Positions 25,532 through 35,100 are shown, counted from the stretch's first letter. The stretch: 51,051 nucleotides of DNA from Actinomycetota bacterium (GCA_023379515.1 JAMCQQ010000212.1:1-51051); one strand, 5' to 3'. Notes: a model not told the origin generated them from the sequence alone. Translations and numbers: made by a program.

Positions 25532-26464
25532 ATGAAAAAGATTCCTATTAGAAAGATTTGGAAAAATTATGGAACACTACTACTATTTATAGCATTTTTT
25601 ATTTTTTTATCTATTGCAAGTCCAGTTTTTTTTACCCTTGATAATTTAATGAGCATACTCAGACAAATTTCTATATTAGGTTTAGTTTCTTTAGGAATGT
25701 TACTGGTAATGGTTGGTGGTAATATAGATTTGTCTGTAGGTTCTATTTTAGGTTTTACTGCTGTTATAACTGCTAAATTATCTTTAGATTTTGGTATTTT
25801 TCCAGCAATTATTATCGGGCTGTTAATTGCAGTTACAATAGGATTTGTAAATGGGTATTTTAGCACAAGAGGTAAAGGCCTTTCTATAATGGTTACCTTG
25901 AGTACAAAACTAATGATTTATGGTGGAACTATTATTATCACTCAAACTAAACCTATTATAAATTTACCAAAAGGTTTTGAGTTTTTTGGCCAAAAATCTT
26001 TTGGTCCTATTTCTGTTCCGGTTATTTTTTTAGTTTTGGTAATAATAATAATCCAAGTAATAATGTCAAACACAATATTTGGAAGAAGAATTTATGCCGC
26101 TGGAGGAAACGATGTTGCTGCTAAATTTTCTGGAATAAGTGTAAAAAAAATGCAGATCTCTACTTTTATTATAGCTGCAGTTTTATCCATGATTGGTGGC
26201 TTAATTTTAACTTCAAGAGTAGCATCTGCACAACCGAATGCTGGTTTTGGAATGGAGATGGATGTTATTGGAGCAGTACTTCTTGGAGGTGCAAGTTTAA
26301 GTGGAGGCTCTGGTACAGTAAGGGGAACTATAATTGGTGTATTAATTTTTGGTTTAATAAATAACGGCTTAAATCTTATAGGTGTTGATCCTTTATTAAG
26401 AGATGTAATTAAAGGAGCAATAATATTATTTGCGATTTTGTCTGATCAATGGGGTAAAGAATGA
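25532..26464 (+). CDS. sugar ABC transporter permease (RbsC type)
   Basis: A 310-residue membrane protein with eight or more helices. It has the ribose-permease signatures LGMLLVMVGGNIDLSVGS near residue 55, AAGGNDVAAKFSGISV near 190 and VIGAVLLGGASLSGGSGTV near 245. The stop overlaps the start of the ATPase gene (ATGA). It forms the channel for the sugar bound by the lipoprotein at 24128. Confidence 0.94.
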   Translation: MKKIPIRKIWKNYGTLLLFIAFFIFLSIASPVFFTLDNLMSILRQISILGLVSLGMLLVMVGGNIDLSVGSILGFTAVITAKLSLDFGIFPAIIIGLLIAVTIGFVNGYFSTRGKGLSIMVTLSTKLMIYGGTIIITQTKPIINLPKGFEFFGQKSFGPISVPVIFLVLVIIIIQVIMSNTIFGRRIYAAGGNDVAAKFSGISVKKMQISTFIIAAVLSMIGGLILTSRVASAQPNAGFGMEMDVIGAVLLGGASLSGGSGTVRGTIIGVLIFGLINNGLNLIGVDPLLRDVIKGAIILFAILSDQWGKE

Positions 26465-27978
26465 ACAATAACAATGTATTTTTAAATGCTGTTAAAATTA
26501 CTAAAAATTTTCCTGGTGTAAAAGCACTTGATGGTGTCAGTTTGGAAATAAAGAAAGGTGAAGTGCATGCATTAGTTGGTGAAAATGGTGCTGGTAAATC
26601 AACTTTGACTAAAATAATTACAGGTGTATATAAATTTGATAGCGGAGAAATTCTTGTTGATAATAAAAGTGTCAAAATTAATAATGTAAGTGATTCATTA
26701 AAACTAGGCATAAGTTGTATCTATCAGGATCCATTTTTCGCTATGGACCTATCAGTCACAGAAAACATTTTTCTAGGAGATTTACCGAGGAACAGACTTG
26801 GGATAGTCTCTTGGAAAGAAGCTTACAAAAAAACTAATGAACTTTTTAAGCTTTTTAACATAGATTTAAATCCTAGAACCAATTTGAGAGATGTCAGTGT
26901 TTCAAAAAGGCAAATTTTAGAAATAGTAAAATCTTTTTCTATAAAAGCAAAGTTAATAATAATGGATGAACCTACTGCTTCCTTAACTTCAAAAGATATT
27001 CAGAAATTATTTGAAATAATTAAGCGGCTTGAAAATGAAGGTTTGTCGGTTTTATATATATCACATAGAATGGATGAAATCTTCGAAATTGCTGATAGAG
27101 TGACAATTTTCAGAGATGGAAAGTCTGTGGGGACATTAGATATCAAGAATACTTCTCATGATGAGGTTATAAGTTTAATGGTGGGAAAATCTCTTAAAAA
27201 TCTCTATCCCAAGATAGAAGCAAAAATTAGTGAAGAGATTCTAAATATAAAAGATTTCAACAAAATCGGTGTATTTAAAGATATATCTTTTTCTGTCAAA
27301 AAAGGTGAAATTGTTGGTATTGTTGGACTTGTTGGTTCGGGCAGAAGCGAACTGGCAAATTCAATTTTTGGTGTTGAAAAAATTTATTCGGGAGAAGTTT
27401 ATGTTGAAAAGCAAAAAATAGTTATAGAAAACCCTGCGGATGCTATTAAGCATGGTGTATGTTTAATACCTGAAGATAAGAAATCTCAAGGTTTATTTTT
27501 AGATCATTCTGTTAATGAAAATATTAATATTGCATCTTTAGATAAAGTTAGCAAATTTGGTTTTTTAAATTCTAGAGCAGGCAAGAAAAGGTCCAGGGAA
27601 TTTATAAATTTGCTTTCTATACAAACACCATCTATAGAACAACTGGTTAAATATTTATCCGGAGGAAATCAGCAAAAAGTTGTAATAGGTAAATGGATTG
27701 CTACAGAACCTAAAGTTTTAGTATTAAATGAACCAACCAAAGGAATAGACGTAGGTGCAAAAACAGAAGTTTATAAAATTGTAGGGGAACTTGCCAAAAA
27801 AGGTGCAGGTATATTAATTTTTTCTCCGGAAATATTAGAAGTTTGCGGTGTTTGCGATAAGATAATTATTATTTTTAAAGGTAAAATTGTTGCACAGTTG
27901 CAACGTGGAATAAATGGATGGGATGAGAATATTGAGAAAAAAGTTCTAAATTTATGTATATCTGGCAATAGTCAATAA
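26461..27978 (+). CDS. sugar ABC transporter ATPase (RbsA type)
   Basis: A 505-residue protein with two fused ATPase domains. The first has Walker A GENGAGKSTLT, an altered signature VSKRQILEIVKSF and Walker B IIMDEPTASL. The second has GLVGSGRSELAN in place of a standard P-loop, as usual in this family, and the signature LSGGNQQKVVIGKWI. It drives uptake through the permease at 25532. The ligand is unknown but probably a pentose, hexose or polyol. Confidence 0.95.
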   Translation: MNNNNVFLNAVKITKNFPGVKALDGVSLEIKKGEVHALVGENGAGKSTLTKIITGVYKFDSGEILVDNKSVKINNVSDSLKLGISCIYQDPFFAMDLSVTENIFLGDLPRNRLGIVSWKEAYKKTNELFKLFNIDLNPRTNLRDVSVSKRQILEIVKSFSIKAKLIIMDEPTASLTSKDIQKLFEIIKRLENEGLSVLYISHRMDEIFEIADRVTIFRDGKSVGTLDIKNTSHDEVISLMVGKSLKNLYPKIEAKISEEILNIKDFNKIGVFKDISFSVKKGEIVGIVGLVGSGRSELANSIFGVEKIYSGEVYVEKQKIVIENPADAIKHGVCLIPEDKKSQGLFLDHSVNENINIASLDKVSKFGFLNSRAGKKRSREFINLLSIQTPSIEQLVKYLSGGNQQKVVIGKWIATEPKVLVLNEPTKGIDVGAKTEVYKIVGELAKKGAGILIFSPEILEVCGVCDKIIIIFKGKIVAQLQRGINGWDENIEKKVLNLCISGNSQ

Positions 27979-28057
27979 TAGAAGGTTAGAAATAAAGGTG
28001 AAACAAGATAACAAATATTAAATTTAAAAAAATTATATTATGGTACAAGGAGATGTT

Positions 28058-29410
28058 ATGGCACAAGGAGAAATAAAGGTGTCAAAGTCAAGATTGTTCA
28101 ATGATACTCCATATCTTCCATTTCAAGTTGATGAAAGACAAATTGATACTTCTTTAGATATATCTAAGTCGGATATAAAAATATTACGTCAATTAGGAAA
28201 TAAATATGCTGAAATTGCTTCATTACCTATTCAAAATGACCGTAAAATACAATGGTCTAATATAAATAGCTTAATTGGCGGAAAACCAATGATTTGGATA
28301 AACGAAGTATGTTGGCATGAAATGAATATAAATGAAGAATTAACATTAAAATGTGTTTCTGAAGTTGGTCAAAGAATTGAATCAGAAATACGTAAGGTGC
28401 TTTATCAGTGGAACCATATGCAAGGTGATATGATTATTGAACCAGTTATTTACTCTCCGCATATTCTTGAAAATACTGGTTTTGGTATAGAAATAGAAGC
28501 TGATATAGCTGAAACTGAAATTAACAGTACAATAGCTTCAAGGCATTTCCATAACCAATTAATGTCTGAAACTGATATTGAAAAAATAAAAACACCTCAT
28601 ATTATTCATAAAATAGACCGAACTGAAAAATTTTTCCAGGTGTATAAAAATATATTTGATGGTATTTTAAAAGTTGAGAAACGCGGATGTCATGGTTTTT
28701 GGTTTGCACCTTGGGATGATATTGTTTTTTGGATGGGCGCAGATAATGTATTAATGAATTTAGCAACAAAACCAGATTTCATGCATAAAATAATTAAAAG
28801 ACTTGTAGATGCATATTTAGGAGCTTTAGAGCAGTTTAAAAGCTTAGGTCTTCTAGCACAAAATGATACAAACGTGCGCATAGGTTCTGGGGCATATGGT
28901 TATGTAAAAGATTTACCTCATGAAAATTTTGATAAAAATAATATGCGTATAGAAGATTTATGGAGTTCAGCAACTGCACAGATTTTTGGAGGTGTTTCAC
29001 CAAAAATGCATAAAGAATTTGCCTTAGAATATGAAAAAAAATGGCTTTCTCAATTTGGCTTATCATACTATGGGTGTTGCGAGCCTCTCCATAATAAGAT
29101 TGAGGTATTTGAAGAAATACCAAATTTAAGAAAGATTTCAATGAGTCCCTGGGCAAATATAGATGAAGCAGCAGAAAAAATGAGAGGAAAGTATGTAATG
29201 TCTTTAAAACCCAGCTCCTCTATTTTGGCTTTTGAAACCTGGGAACCGGAATTAGTTAAAAAAGAATTAGAAAAAAAATTGAAGGCTGCAAAAGGTTGCA
29301 GTGTAGAGATTGTCCTTAAAGATATAAGCACGGTAAAACACCAGCCCTGGAGATTATGGGAATGGGCAAAAATTGCGAAAGAGGTAATAAAAAAAATATA
29401 TAAGGAATGA
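28058..29410 (+). CDS. uroporphyrinogen decarboxylase-like (UROD superfamily) protein
   Basis: A protein of about 450 residues. I place the start at Met7 (28058) since AAGGAG precedes it; 28040 is possible. The C-terminal part shows the superfamily pattern YYGCCEPLHNKIEVFEEIP, then LRKISMSPWANIDEAAEK. Relatives act as methyltransferases with corrinoid proteins or are uncharacterised enzymes in sugar clusters; true heme-pathway HemE is much shorter and different. No corrinoid protein gene is nearby. The reaction is unknown. Confidence 0.75.
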   Translation: MAQGEIKVSKSRLFNDTPYLPFQVDERQIDTSLDISKSDIKILRQLGNKYAEIASLPIQNDRKIQWSNINSLIGGKPMIWINEVCWHEMNINEELTLKCVSEVGQRIESEIRKVLYQWNHMQGDMIIEPVIYSPHILENTGFGIEIEADIAETEINSTIASRHFHNQLMSETDIEKIKTPHIIHKIDRTEKFFQVYKNIFDGILKVEKRGCHGFWFAPWDDIVFWMGADNVLMNLATKPDFMHKIIKRLVDAYLGALEQFKSLGLLAQNDTNVRIGSGAYGYVKDLPHENFDKNNMRIEDLWSSATAQIFGGVSPKMHKEFALEYEKKWLSQFGLSYYGCCEPLHNKIEVFEEIPNLRKISMSPWANIDEAAEKMRGKYVMSLKPSSSILAFETWEPELVKKELEKKLKAAKGCSVEIVLKDISTVKHQPWRLWEWAKIAKEVIKKIYKE

Positions 29411-29411
29411 T

Positions 29412-30509
29412 ATGCAAAAAGATGAATTCTTAAATAAAAAGCAAAGATTGTTAAAGTCAATTGAAAATAAGAATATAGGAGCAGTATTAATTTCAAAACA
29501 ATCAAATTTTTTATGGATTACATGCGGCAAAAGAAATGATGTATTAAAAAATTATAATAATTCTTTGGTTTATCTTTTAATTACTAAAGAAGAGGATTAT
29601 CTAATAGCTACAAATAGTGATGGCAATAGAGTAATACAGGAAGAATTATTAAACTTAAATTTTAATAAGATTATATATAAATGGGATTGCGAGGATGTAT
29701 TTGATGCAATAAAAAAATTGGGTATTCAAAAAAAAATCGGGGGTGATTTTAATGATCATAGAATAACAAATATTGAGGATTTATTAATTAATTTAAGAGT
29801 TAATTTAACTTATCATGAAATTGGAAGAACTATACAATTTTGCAAAAGATACACAAAAATATTAACAGAGTTTTGCTTGGAACTTAAACCAGAAATTAAG
29901 GAATGCGAAATAGCAGCATCTCTTAATTATAGATTGCTTATGGATAACATCAAAGCAACAGTGCTTATGATTGGAAGCGATGATAGAATATTTAAATTCA
30001 GACATCCAGTTGCTACTAATAAAATTGTAAATAAATACTTATTGATTTCAACAGTAGTTGAAGAAGATGGTATAAATATATCTGTTTCAAGATCTGTTTA
30101 TTTTGGCAAAGCTCCAAAAAATCTTCATAGAAAGCAATATCTGGTAAATTTTATAGATGCAACCTATTATAATTATTCAATTTCTGGCAGAAATTTGACA
30201 GAATTATATATTAAAGGTAAAGAAACTTATTCTAAAATGAATTTACTATATGAGTGGGAGAAGCACACTCAAGGTGGAATAATAGGCTATACTCCGAGGG
30301 AAATAGAAATAAAAGAAAATTCCAATTATACTTTAAATAATAATAATTTAATTAGTTTTAATCCGACAATTGAAGGTGTAAAAACTGAAGATGTGTTATT
30401 AATTGAAGATGATAAACCTAAACAATTAACCATAGATAATAATTGGCCCTGTGAAGAATTAAATATTAATAAATCTATCTATCTAAAACCCAAAATATTA
30501 GAGATTTAA
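29412..30509 (+). CDS. M24 (creatinase/aminopeptidase-fold) protein without metal ligands
   Basis: A 365-residue protein. The N-terminal half has the creatinase-type domain (IGAVLISKQSNFLWITCGKR) and the second half begins with the M24 helix pattern TKILTEFCLELKPEIKECEIA. The Asp, His and Glu metal ligands of active M24 peptidases are not seen in the expected places, so peptidase activity is unlikely. It starts one base after the UROD-like stop, and the two are coupled. The function is unknown; the pair suggests a shared step. Confidence 0.65.
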   Translation: MQKDEFLNKKQRLLKSIENKNIGAVLISKQSNFLWITCGKRNDVLKNYNNSLVYLLITKEEDYLIATNSDGNRVIQEELLNLNFNKIIYKWDCEDVFDAIKKLGIQKKIGGDFNDHRITNIEDLLINLRVNLTYHEIGRTIQFCKRYTKILTEFCLELKPEIKECEIAASLNYRLLMDNIKATVLMIGSDDRIFKFRHPVATNKIVNKYLLISTVVEEDGINISVSRSVYFGKAPKNLHRKQYLVNFIDATYYNYSISGRNLTELYIKGKETYSKMNLLYEWEKHTQGGIIGYTPREIEIKENSNYTLNNNNLISFNPTIEGVKTEDVLLIEDDKPKQLTIDNNWPCEELNINKSIYLKPKILEI

Positions 30510-30520
30510 TATTTAAATTA

Positions 30521-30530
30521 ATGTTAACAT
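30521..30530. promoter_or_regulatory. palindrome before the ROK gene
   Basis: The perfect palindrome ATGTTAACAT lies 30 bases before the ROK repressor start. It could be an autoregulatory site, but there is no visible promoter pair with it and the match to the repeats at 22925 is only partial. Confidence 0.25.
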
Positions 30531-30559
30531 AAAATTATTGTTGGAAAGATTATGAGTTT

Positions 30560-31780
30560 ATGAATTTAATAGGAAAACCAGAATTAGTTAGAAAAATAAA
30601 TAGACAACTTGTTCTTAAATACATAAGGCAAGAACAAGTTTTAACAAAGACTGATTTATATGAATTGACAGGTCTTTCAAAGGTAACAATTAATGAAATT
30701 GTAGATTTACTATTAAAAAAAGGATTAGTGATTAAATCAGGATATGGTAATTCTGGAAAAGAAGGTGGTAAAAGACCCCTACTTATTAAGTTTAATCCCA
30801 GTGCTTATTATACAATAGGGGTGCTTATTGGGGAACATAAAATTAGATGTGGGATTACAGATTTGAATGGGAAAATTATTCATGAAAATAATATAGATAC
30901 AGAAATAAATAAAGGCCCTAAGGATGTTATAAAAAGGTTAATAAAACTTATAAATGAAACTATGAATTCCAATATTTATGAGAAAAAGAAATTACTTGGC
31001 ATAGGTGTAGGTCTTCCTGGAATTATAGATTTCGATAATGGGATTATAAGAATTTTTACAAGATTTCATGAATGGAAAGACATTCCTTTAAGAGAAATAA
31101 TCCAAAATGAATTTGATGTTCCGGTAGCTCTAGATAATGAAGTATCTGTTAGAGCATTAGGTGAAAAATGGTTCGGTATTGCAAAAAAAGTAAATAATTT
31201 TATAACTATTGCAACTACAGCCGAAGGAATAGGTGCTGGTGTAATAATTAATAGAGAAATATTTAGAGGTAAAAATTTTCTATGTGGTGAAATTGGTCAC
31301 ATGATATTAGATATTAATATTGATTCAGACAATAATTATGAAAAATTTAACTTTGAAAATTTAGTAAGCGAAAAGAATATAAATAACATTATCAAAGAAA
31401 ACATCTCAAAATTTGATACTTCTAATTTAGAAATATTTAAAATTTATAAAAATAATAATTATATTTCTTTAGAGGATCTTTTTTTTGCATTAAATAAAAA
31501 CCAAGATGAAGATTTTTCAAAATTTATTTTAAAAAAAATAATAAGATTATTTGCAATAGGAATTGCTAATACTATATGTGCGTTTGATCCTGATTTAATA
31601 ATTATACATGGGAAATTTGCATTATTCGATGATTTTTTCTTCGAAGAAGTAAGAAAATTTATTAATAATAATATCTTTCAAAATATTAAAAAAGAAATAA
31701 ATATTCAGAAATCTATAAAAAGCAAAGAAATGGGAATTGTTGGTGCAGCAAGTATGATTCTTGATATAATTCCGATTTAA
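30560..31780 (+). CDS. ROK family transcriptional repressor
   Basis: A 406-residue regulator of the NagC/XylR kind. An N-terminal winged helix (LTKTDLYELTGLSKVTINEI) is followed by the sugar-kinase fold with GIGVGLPGIIDF, LDNEVSVRALGEKWFG and ATTAEGIGAGVIINREIFRG. The zinc motif of ROK kinases is reduced to CGEIGH, which favours a regulator over a kinase. It sits inside the sugar block and probably responds to the imported sugar or its phosphate. Confidence 0.9.
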   Translation: MNLIGKPELVRKINRQLVLKYIRQEQVLTKTDLYELTGLSKVTINEIVDLLLKKGLVIKSGYGNSGKEGGKRPLLIKFNPSAYYTIGVLIGEHKIRCGITDLNGKIIHENNIDTEINKGPKDVIKRLIKLINETMNSNIYEKKKLLGIGVGLPGIIDFDNGIIRIFTRFHEWKDIPLREIIQNEFDVPVALDNEVSVRALGEKWFGIAKKVNNFITIATTAEGIGAGVIINREIFRGKNFLCGEIGHMILDINIDSDNNYEKFNFENLVSEKNINNIIKENISKFDTSNLEIFKIYKNNNYISLEDLFFALNKNQDEDFSKFILKKIIRLFAIGIANTICAFDPDLIIIHGKFALFDDFFFEEVRKFINNNIFQNIKKEINIQKSIKSKEMGIVGAASMILDIIPI

Positions 31781-31833
31781 CATTTTTTAATATTATTTAA
31801 ACTCATTGTTTTTAAGGATCATAGTGGAATTAA

Positions 31834-32550
31834 ATGCATGAGCTACAAAGAAAATACGAAAGCGAAATAAGGGAAATTGTATTTACTAGTAACAGGCTTG
31901 CAGATTTGGGTTATGTAACTTCACATGGAGGTAATCTATCTTATAGGATTAATGGAAATATTATCCTTATAACTCCAACAAAAGTTCCCAAAAGAAAAAT
32001 TAGTTTTAATGATATTTTAATTATAGATGCAAATGGTAATGTTTTATTTAATGCAAACGATAGAAAACCTACAGGTGAAACACCAATGCATATTAGAATA
32101 TTAAATAAGAGACCCGATATAAAAGGATTAGTCCATGCCCATCCGCCAGTATTAACAGGTTTTTCACTGGTCGATACTGATTTGCTGTCAAAACCATTAT
32201 TGCCAGAGCCTATTCTTGAAGTTGGTCCTGTTATATCTGTAGAATATGCCGAACCAATATCTGATAGCCTTGCAATTGAATTTGATAAAGTTATCCATAA
32301 ATCTAATGCATTTTTAATGAAAAATCATGGAATAATTATACTTAGCTCCGAAGGCGTTGAAAGAGCATTAGATCTCTTAGAAATGATTGAGTCAATGGCT
32401 ATTTCAATACAAACTTCATTAGCGATAGGTAATCTTAATGAAATATCTAAAGAATCAATTAATGACCTAGAAAATATTATAACAAAAAGAAATCTGAAAA
32501 TACCTGGAGATCCCAGGTATATTAAGAAATTGGAAGATCTTTATGAATGA
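31834..32550 (+). CDS. class II aldolase (fuculose-phosphate aldolase type)
   Basis: A 238-residue zinc aldolase. Visible are SHGGNLSYRINGNII near the N-terminus, the Glu in PTGETPMHIRI, the zinc pair VHAHPP, and KNHGIIIL with the third His. Such enzymes split L-fuculose-, L-rhamnulose- or L-ribulose-type phosphates. With the isomerase at 22968 it gives two steps of a sugar pathway, but a sugar kinase is not in the block. Confidence 0.9.
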   Translation: MHELQRKYESEIREIVFTSNRLADLGYVTSHGGNLSYRINGNIILITPTKVPKRKISFNDILIIDANGNVLFNANDRKPTGETPMHIRILNKRPDIKGLVHAHPPVLTGFSLVDTDLLSKPLLPEPILEVGPVISVEYAEPISDSLAIEFDKVIHKSNAFLMKNHGIIILSSEGVERALDLLEMIESMAISIQTSLAIGNLNEISKESINDLENIITKRNLKIPGDPRYIKKLEDLYE

Positions 32551-32662
32551 AAAAGTTGTATTTTCTTGGTAAAAAGAACTTAAATAAATCATTAAGCAAT
32601 AATTATAAAGATATATGAAATTGACCATTGTTCCCAAATATACAGGCAATAATTTTAGAATC

Positions 32663-32704
32663 TTGACAATTCTTTGTTTCTTTGTTATAAAAAAATCAAA
32701 GAAA
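32663..32704 (+). promoter_or_regulatory. promoter and inverted repeat of the toxin-antitoxin pair
   Basis: TTGACA (32663-32668), a 17-base spacer and TATAAA (32686-32691) form a good promoter. TTTCTTTG (32677-32684) and CAAAGAAA (32697-32704) are an 8-base inverted repeat that encloses the -10 box. This is the usual place for autorepression by an antitoxin. Confidence 0.6.
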
Positions 32705-32747
32705 ATAAGTATGATATTTTGATTTTGAATATATCGTGGAAGAAGAA

Positions 32748-33128
32748 ATGTTAATGTTTAAAGAAATGCAAAAAGGATTAAGCCAAATAATTAAAAAACG
32801 TATTTCGGTATCACGAAAACGTCAAATAACTATTCCAATTGAGTTTTTTAACAGCATTGGTATCGATAAAGAAGTAGATTGCTATATACAAAATAATGCC
32901 ATTGTCATACGCCCCGTGCATGAGAACATCGGAGAGTTTGACGAACAGATTTTAGCTGATTTAATTTCGCAAGGGCTTTCGGGGCAAGAACTTCTTGCCA
33001 GATTCAAACAAGTACGTCATCAGATTCGCCCCACTGTGGAAAACATGCTAAATGAGGCGCATCTTGCCGCTGAAGGAAAAGCGCTATTTTCTACATATGA
33101 GGATGTTTTTGGCACAGAGAAAAAGTGA
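32748..33128 (+). CDS. AbrB/SpoVT-fold DNA-binding protein, probable antitoxin
   Basis: A protein of about 126 residues. I choose the ATG at 32748, preceded by GGAAGAAG; a GTG at 32736 is in frame. The swapped-hairpin AbrB motif appears as RISVSRKRQITIPIEFFNSI, with a strand ending YIQNNAIVIRP. The helical C-terminal half would cover the toxin. Its stop overlaps the start of the RelE-like gene, as usual for toxin-antitoxin pairs. Confidence 0.75.
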   Translation: MLMFKEMQKGLSQIIKKRISVSRKRQITIPIEFFNSIGIDKEVDCYIQNNAIVIRPVHENIGEFDEQILADLISQGLSGQELLARFKQVRHQIRPTVENMLNEAHLAAEGKALFSTYEDVFGTEKK

Positions 33129-33421
33129 TGCACAAACTAATCATTTTGCCTGCTGCTGCCACATTTCTTAAAAAGATTAAAGAGAAATCTCTAAAATTAG
33201 CATTTCAAAAAGCTATTGACAATATAATGCAAAACCCATACGGATGTGAGCCAAAGGCAGGTGATTTGTCGGGTGTTTATTGTTGTGACTTTTTTTACAA
33301 TAAAACAAATTATGAGGTTGCATATACTATCATTGAAGAGAATTATGAAGCCATAGTTGTTATTCTTGTCGGTACTCGTGAGAACTTCTATAATCAACTT
33401 AAACGTTATATGAAAAGTTAG
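33125..33421 (+). CDS. RelE/ParE-type toxin
   Basis: A 98-residue protein starting with GTG at 33125 or ATG at 33128, overlapping the antitoxin stop. The pattern KLIILPAAATFLKKI, then FQKAIDNIMQNPYG and a C-terminal strand pair ending VVILVGTRENFY fits the RelE/ParE fold. RelE members cut ribosome-bound mRNA and ParE members block gyrase; which one applies is unclear. Base composition is slightly richer in GC than the sugar genes, consistent with separate acquisition. Confidence 0.7.
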   Translation: MMHKLIILPAAATFLKKIKEKSLKLAFQKAIDNIMQNPYGCEPKAGDLSGVYCCDFFYNKTNYEVAYTIIEENYEAIVVILVGTRENFYNQLKRYMKS

Positions 33422-33449
33422 AATAAGTCATAGATGCACCATATAAATA

Positions 33450-34007
33450 TTAACAAATATCTGTTGACAATAAAATTGAATTATCTTTGATATTTATAAT
33501 ATTTATTTTATTACTGTCAAAATCAATCAATCCTATGCTTGGAGAATTACCCCTCATGGGAAGCGAAGGACTTCCGGGATTTACAAATATTACATTATCC
33601 TTTTTTTCAATTCTATATATATGCGTATGGCCGCTCATCACTATGTTAAACTTGAATTTTTTGCTTAAATCAATTATCTCTTCATCTTTTTTCTTGTGCC
33701 CGTGGTGAAGATAAATGATGTGGTGCTCGTAATAAAAAATTCTTACAGGATCTAAAATATTAAAATCCACTGCAAGCTGGTCCACTTCGCTGTCACAATT
33801 GCCCTTCGAATAAATAATTGGTTTTTTTATACCATTAATAAATTTTGAAAGTTCAAGAGGGTCATAGGTTTCTTTGATTAAATTAAAAAGTCCATGATAA
33901 AATAAATCACCGCTGTGCATAAACAAATCTGCATCCTTTATAATTTCATAAGCCTGTCTGAATGCCTGAAGGTCTCCATGAGTATCGGAAAATAAACCAA
34001 TTTTCAT
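33450..34007 (-). CDS. YfcE-type metallophosphoesterase
   Basis: A 185-residue calcineurin-like phosphodiesterase. The five metal motifs are present: FSDTHGD, HSGDLFYH, SKGNCDSE, LHHGH and SGHTH. Relatives hydrolyse phosphodiesters such as bis-p-nitrophenyl phosphate in tests; the natural substrate is not known. It follows fmt by 44 bases on the same strand and is probably co-transcribed. Confidence 0.92.
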   Translation of the reverse strand: MKIGLFSDTHGDLQAFRQAYEIIKDADLFMHSGDLFYHGLFNLIKETYDPLELSKFINGIKKPIIYSKGNCDSEVDQLAVDFNILDPVRIFYYEHHIIYLHHGHKKKDEEIIDLSKKFKFNIVMSGHTHIYRIEKKDNVIFVNPGSPSLPMRGNSPSIGLIDFDSNKINIINIKDNSILLSTDIC

Positions 34008-34051
34008 AATTTATTCCTTTGCCGATTTTTTTAAGATTTATTATATTTTTA

Positions 34052-35011
34052 TTATATAAAATAATCACCTGTCTTTATATTATAACCATTTAAAAAATCA
34101 AGGTATGATATCCGGTTTTTCCCCTCAACTTTAAGTTCAAGAATTTTTAAAGCTTCCCCGCTTTTGCATTTTACAATCAATCCTGAATGTTTATCTGCCT
34201 TAATTATAGCTCCGCTTAAAAAATCATTGGCTGTAATAAGGTTTGCTGTATCTTCATCAATATCCTCATATTCCCTTGCATTTAATATCTTTATTCTTAA
34301 ATTATTAAATGTTGTAGAAACTCCCGGTTCAGAACTGAATGCTCTAATTTTATTTACAATATCTTTTGCCTTTAAAGACCAGTTTATCTTTAAATTGCTG
34401 CTATCAAATGTTCTCGTGTAACTTGCCTGCCCAGTCTGCGGATAAGGTTCGATTATACCTGTTTCGATAAGATTTAAAACACCGACAAGCAAAGGTGCGC
34501 CTGTTTCAATTATTTTTTTTTCAAGAATATCCCTGTTGTCATCGTCGCTTATTTTAAATCTTGTTTGAATAAAAATATCCCCGCAATCAAGCTCTTTACT
34601 GATTCTTATTATGCTTACACCTGTTTCCACATCTCCGTTCATCAAAGCTGTGGTAATTGGAGATGGGCCCCTGTATTTTGGCAGAAGCGAAGGATGAACA
34701 TTGACAGATGCACCGTTTGATAAATTAAGAATATTTTCAGGTATTATATGTCCAAAACTTACCACAACAAAACCATCAAAATTTAAATCAAGCAATTTCC
34801 GGAAAATATCATCATCCATCTTTACTATTTCCAAAAATTTCAATCCCAATTCAATAGTCTTCAGTTTAACAGGATTTGGCAGAACTTTTCTTCCTCTGCC
34901 GGTTTCCCTGTCGATATTGGTTACTACTGCTGATATCTCATGGTTAGACCTGTAAATTGCCTCAAGAAAAGGAATAGAAAATTCAGACGACCCGAAAAAA
35001 ATAATTTTCAA
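34052..35011 (-). CDS. fmt: methionyl-tRNA formyltransferase
   Basis: Adds the formyl group to initiator Met-tRNA. The 319 residues include FFGSSEFSIPFLEAI, the catalytic region VNVHPSLLPKYRGPSPI (Asn, His) and the Asp in KELDCGDIFIQ, plus a C-terminal OB-like domain. Its usual neighbour def lies 11 kb upstream on the other strand, which suggests that the block in between, or an inversion, separated the pair. Confidence 0.96.
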   Translation of the reverse strand: MKIIFFGSSEFSIPFLEAIYRSNHEISAVVTNIDRETGRGRKVLPNPVKLKTIELGLKFLEIVKMDDDIFRKLLDLNFDGFVVVSFGHIIPENILNLSNGASVNVHPSLLPKYRGPSPITTALMNGDVETGVSIIRISKELDCGDIFIQTRFKISDDDNRDILEKKIIETGAPLLVGVLNLIETGIIEPYPQTGQASYTRTFDSSNLKINWSLKAKDIVNKIRAFSSEPGVSTTFNNLRIKILNAREYEDIDEDTANLITANDFLSGAIIKADKHSGLIVKCKSGEALKILELKVEGKNRISYLDFLNGYNIKTGDYFI

Positions 35012-35100
35012 ATCATTCCTTCCTTCTGTAAATATTGAATAACTTATATATAAATTAAACCATTAATTTTTTTTTTGCAAAATAATTGAATAAATCTGTT

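Noticed and set aside
28058..29410. HemE uroporphyrinogen decarboxylase of heme synthesis
   Set aside because: The protein is about 100 residues too long, lies in a sugar operon, and lacks other heme genes nearby.
30560..31780. ROK protein as the missing sugar kinase of the block
   Set aside because: It has an N-terminal winged helix and lacks the zinc motif of ROK kinases, so it is a regulator.
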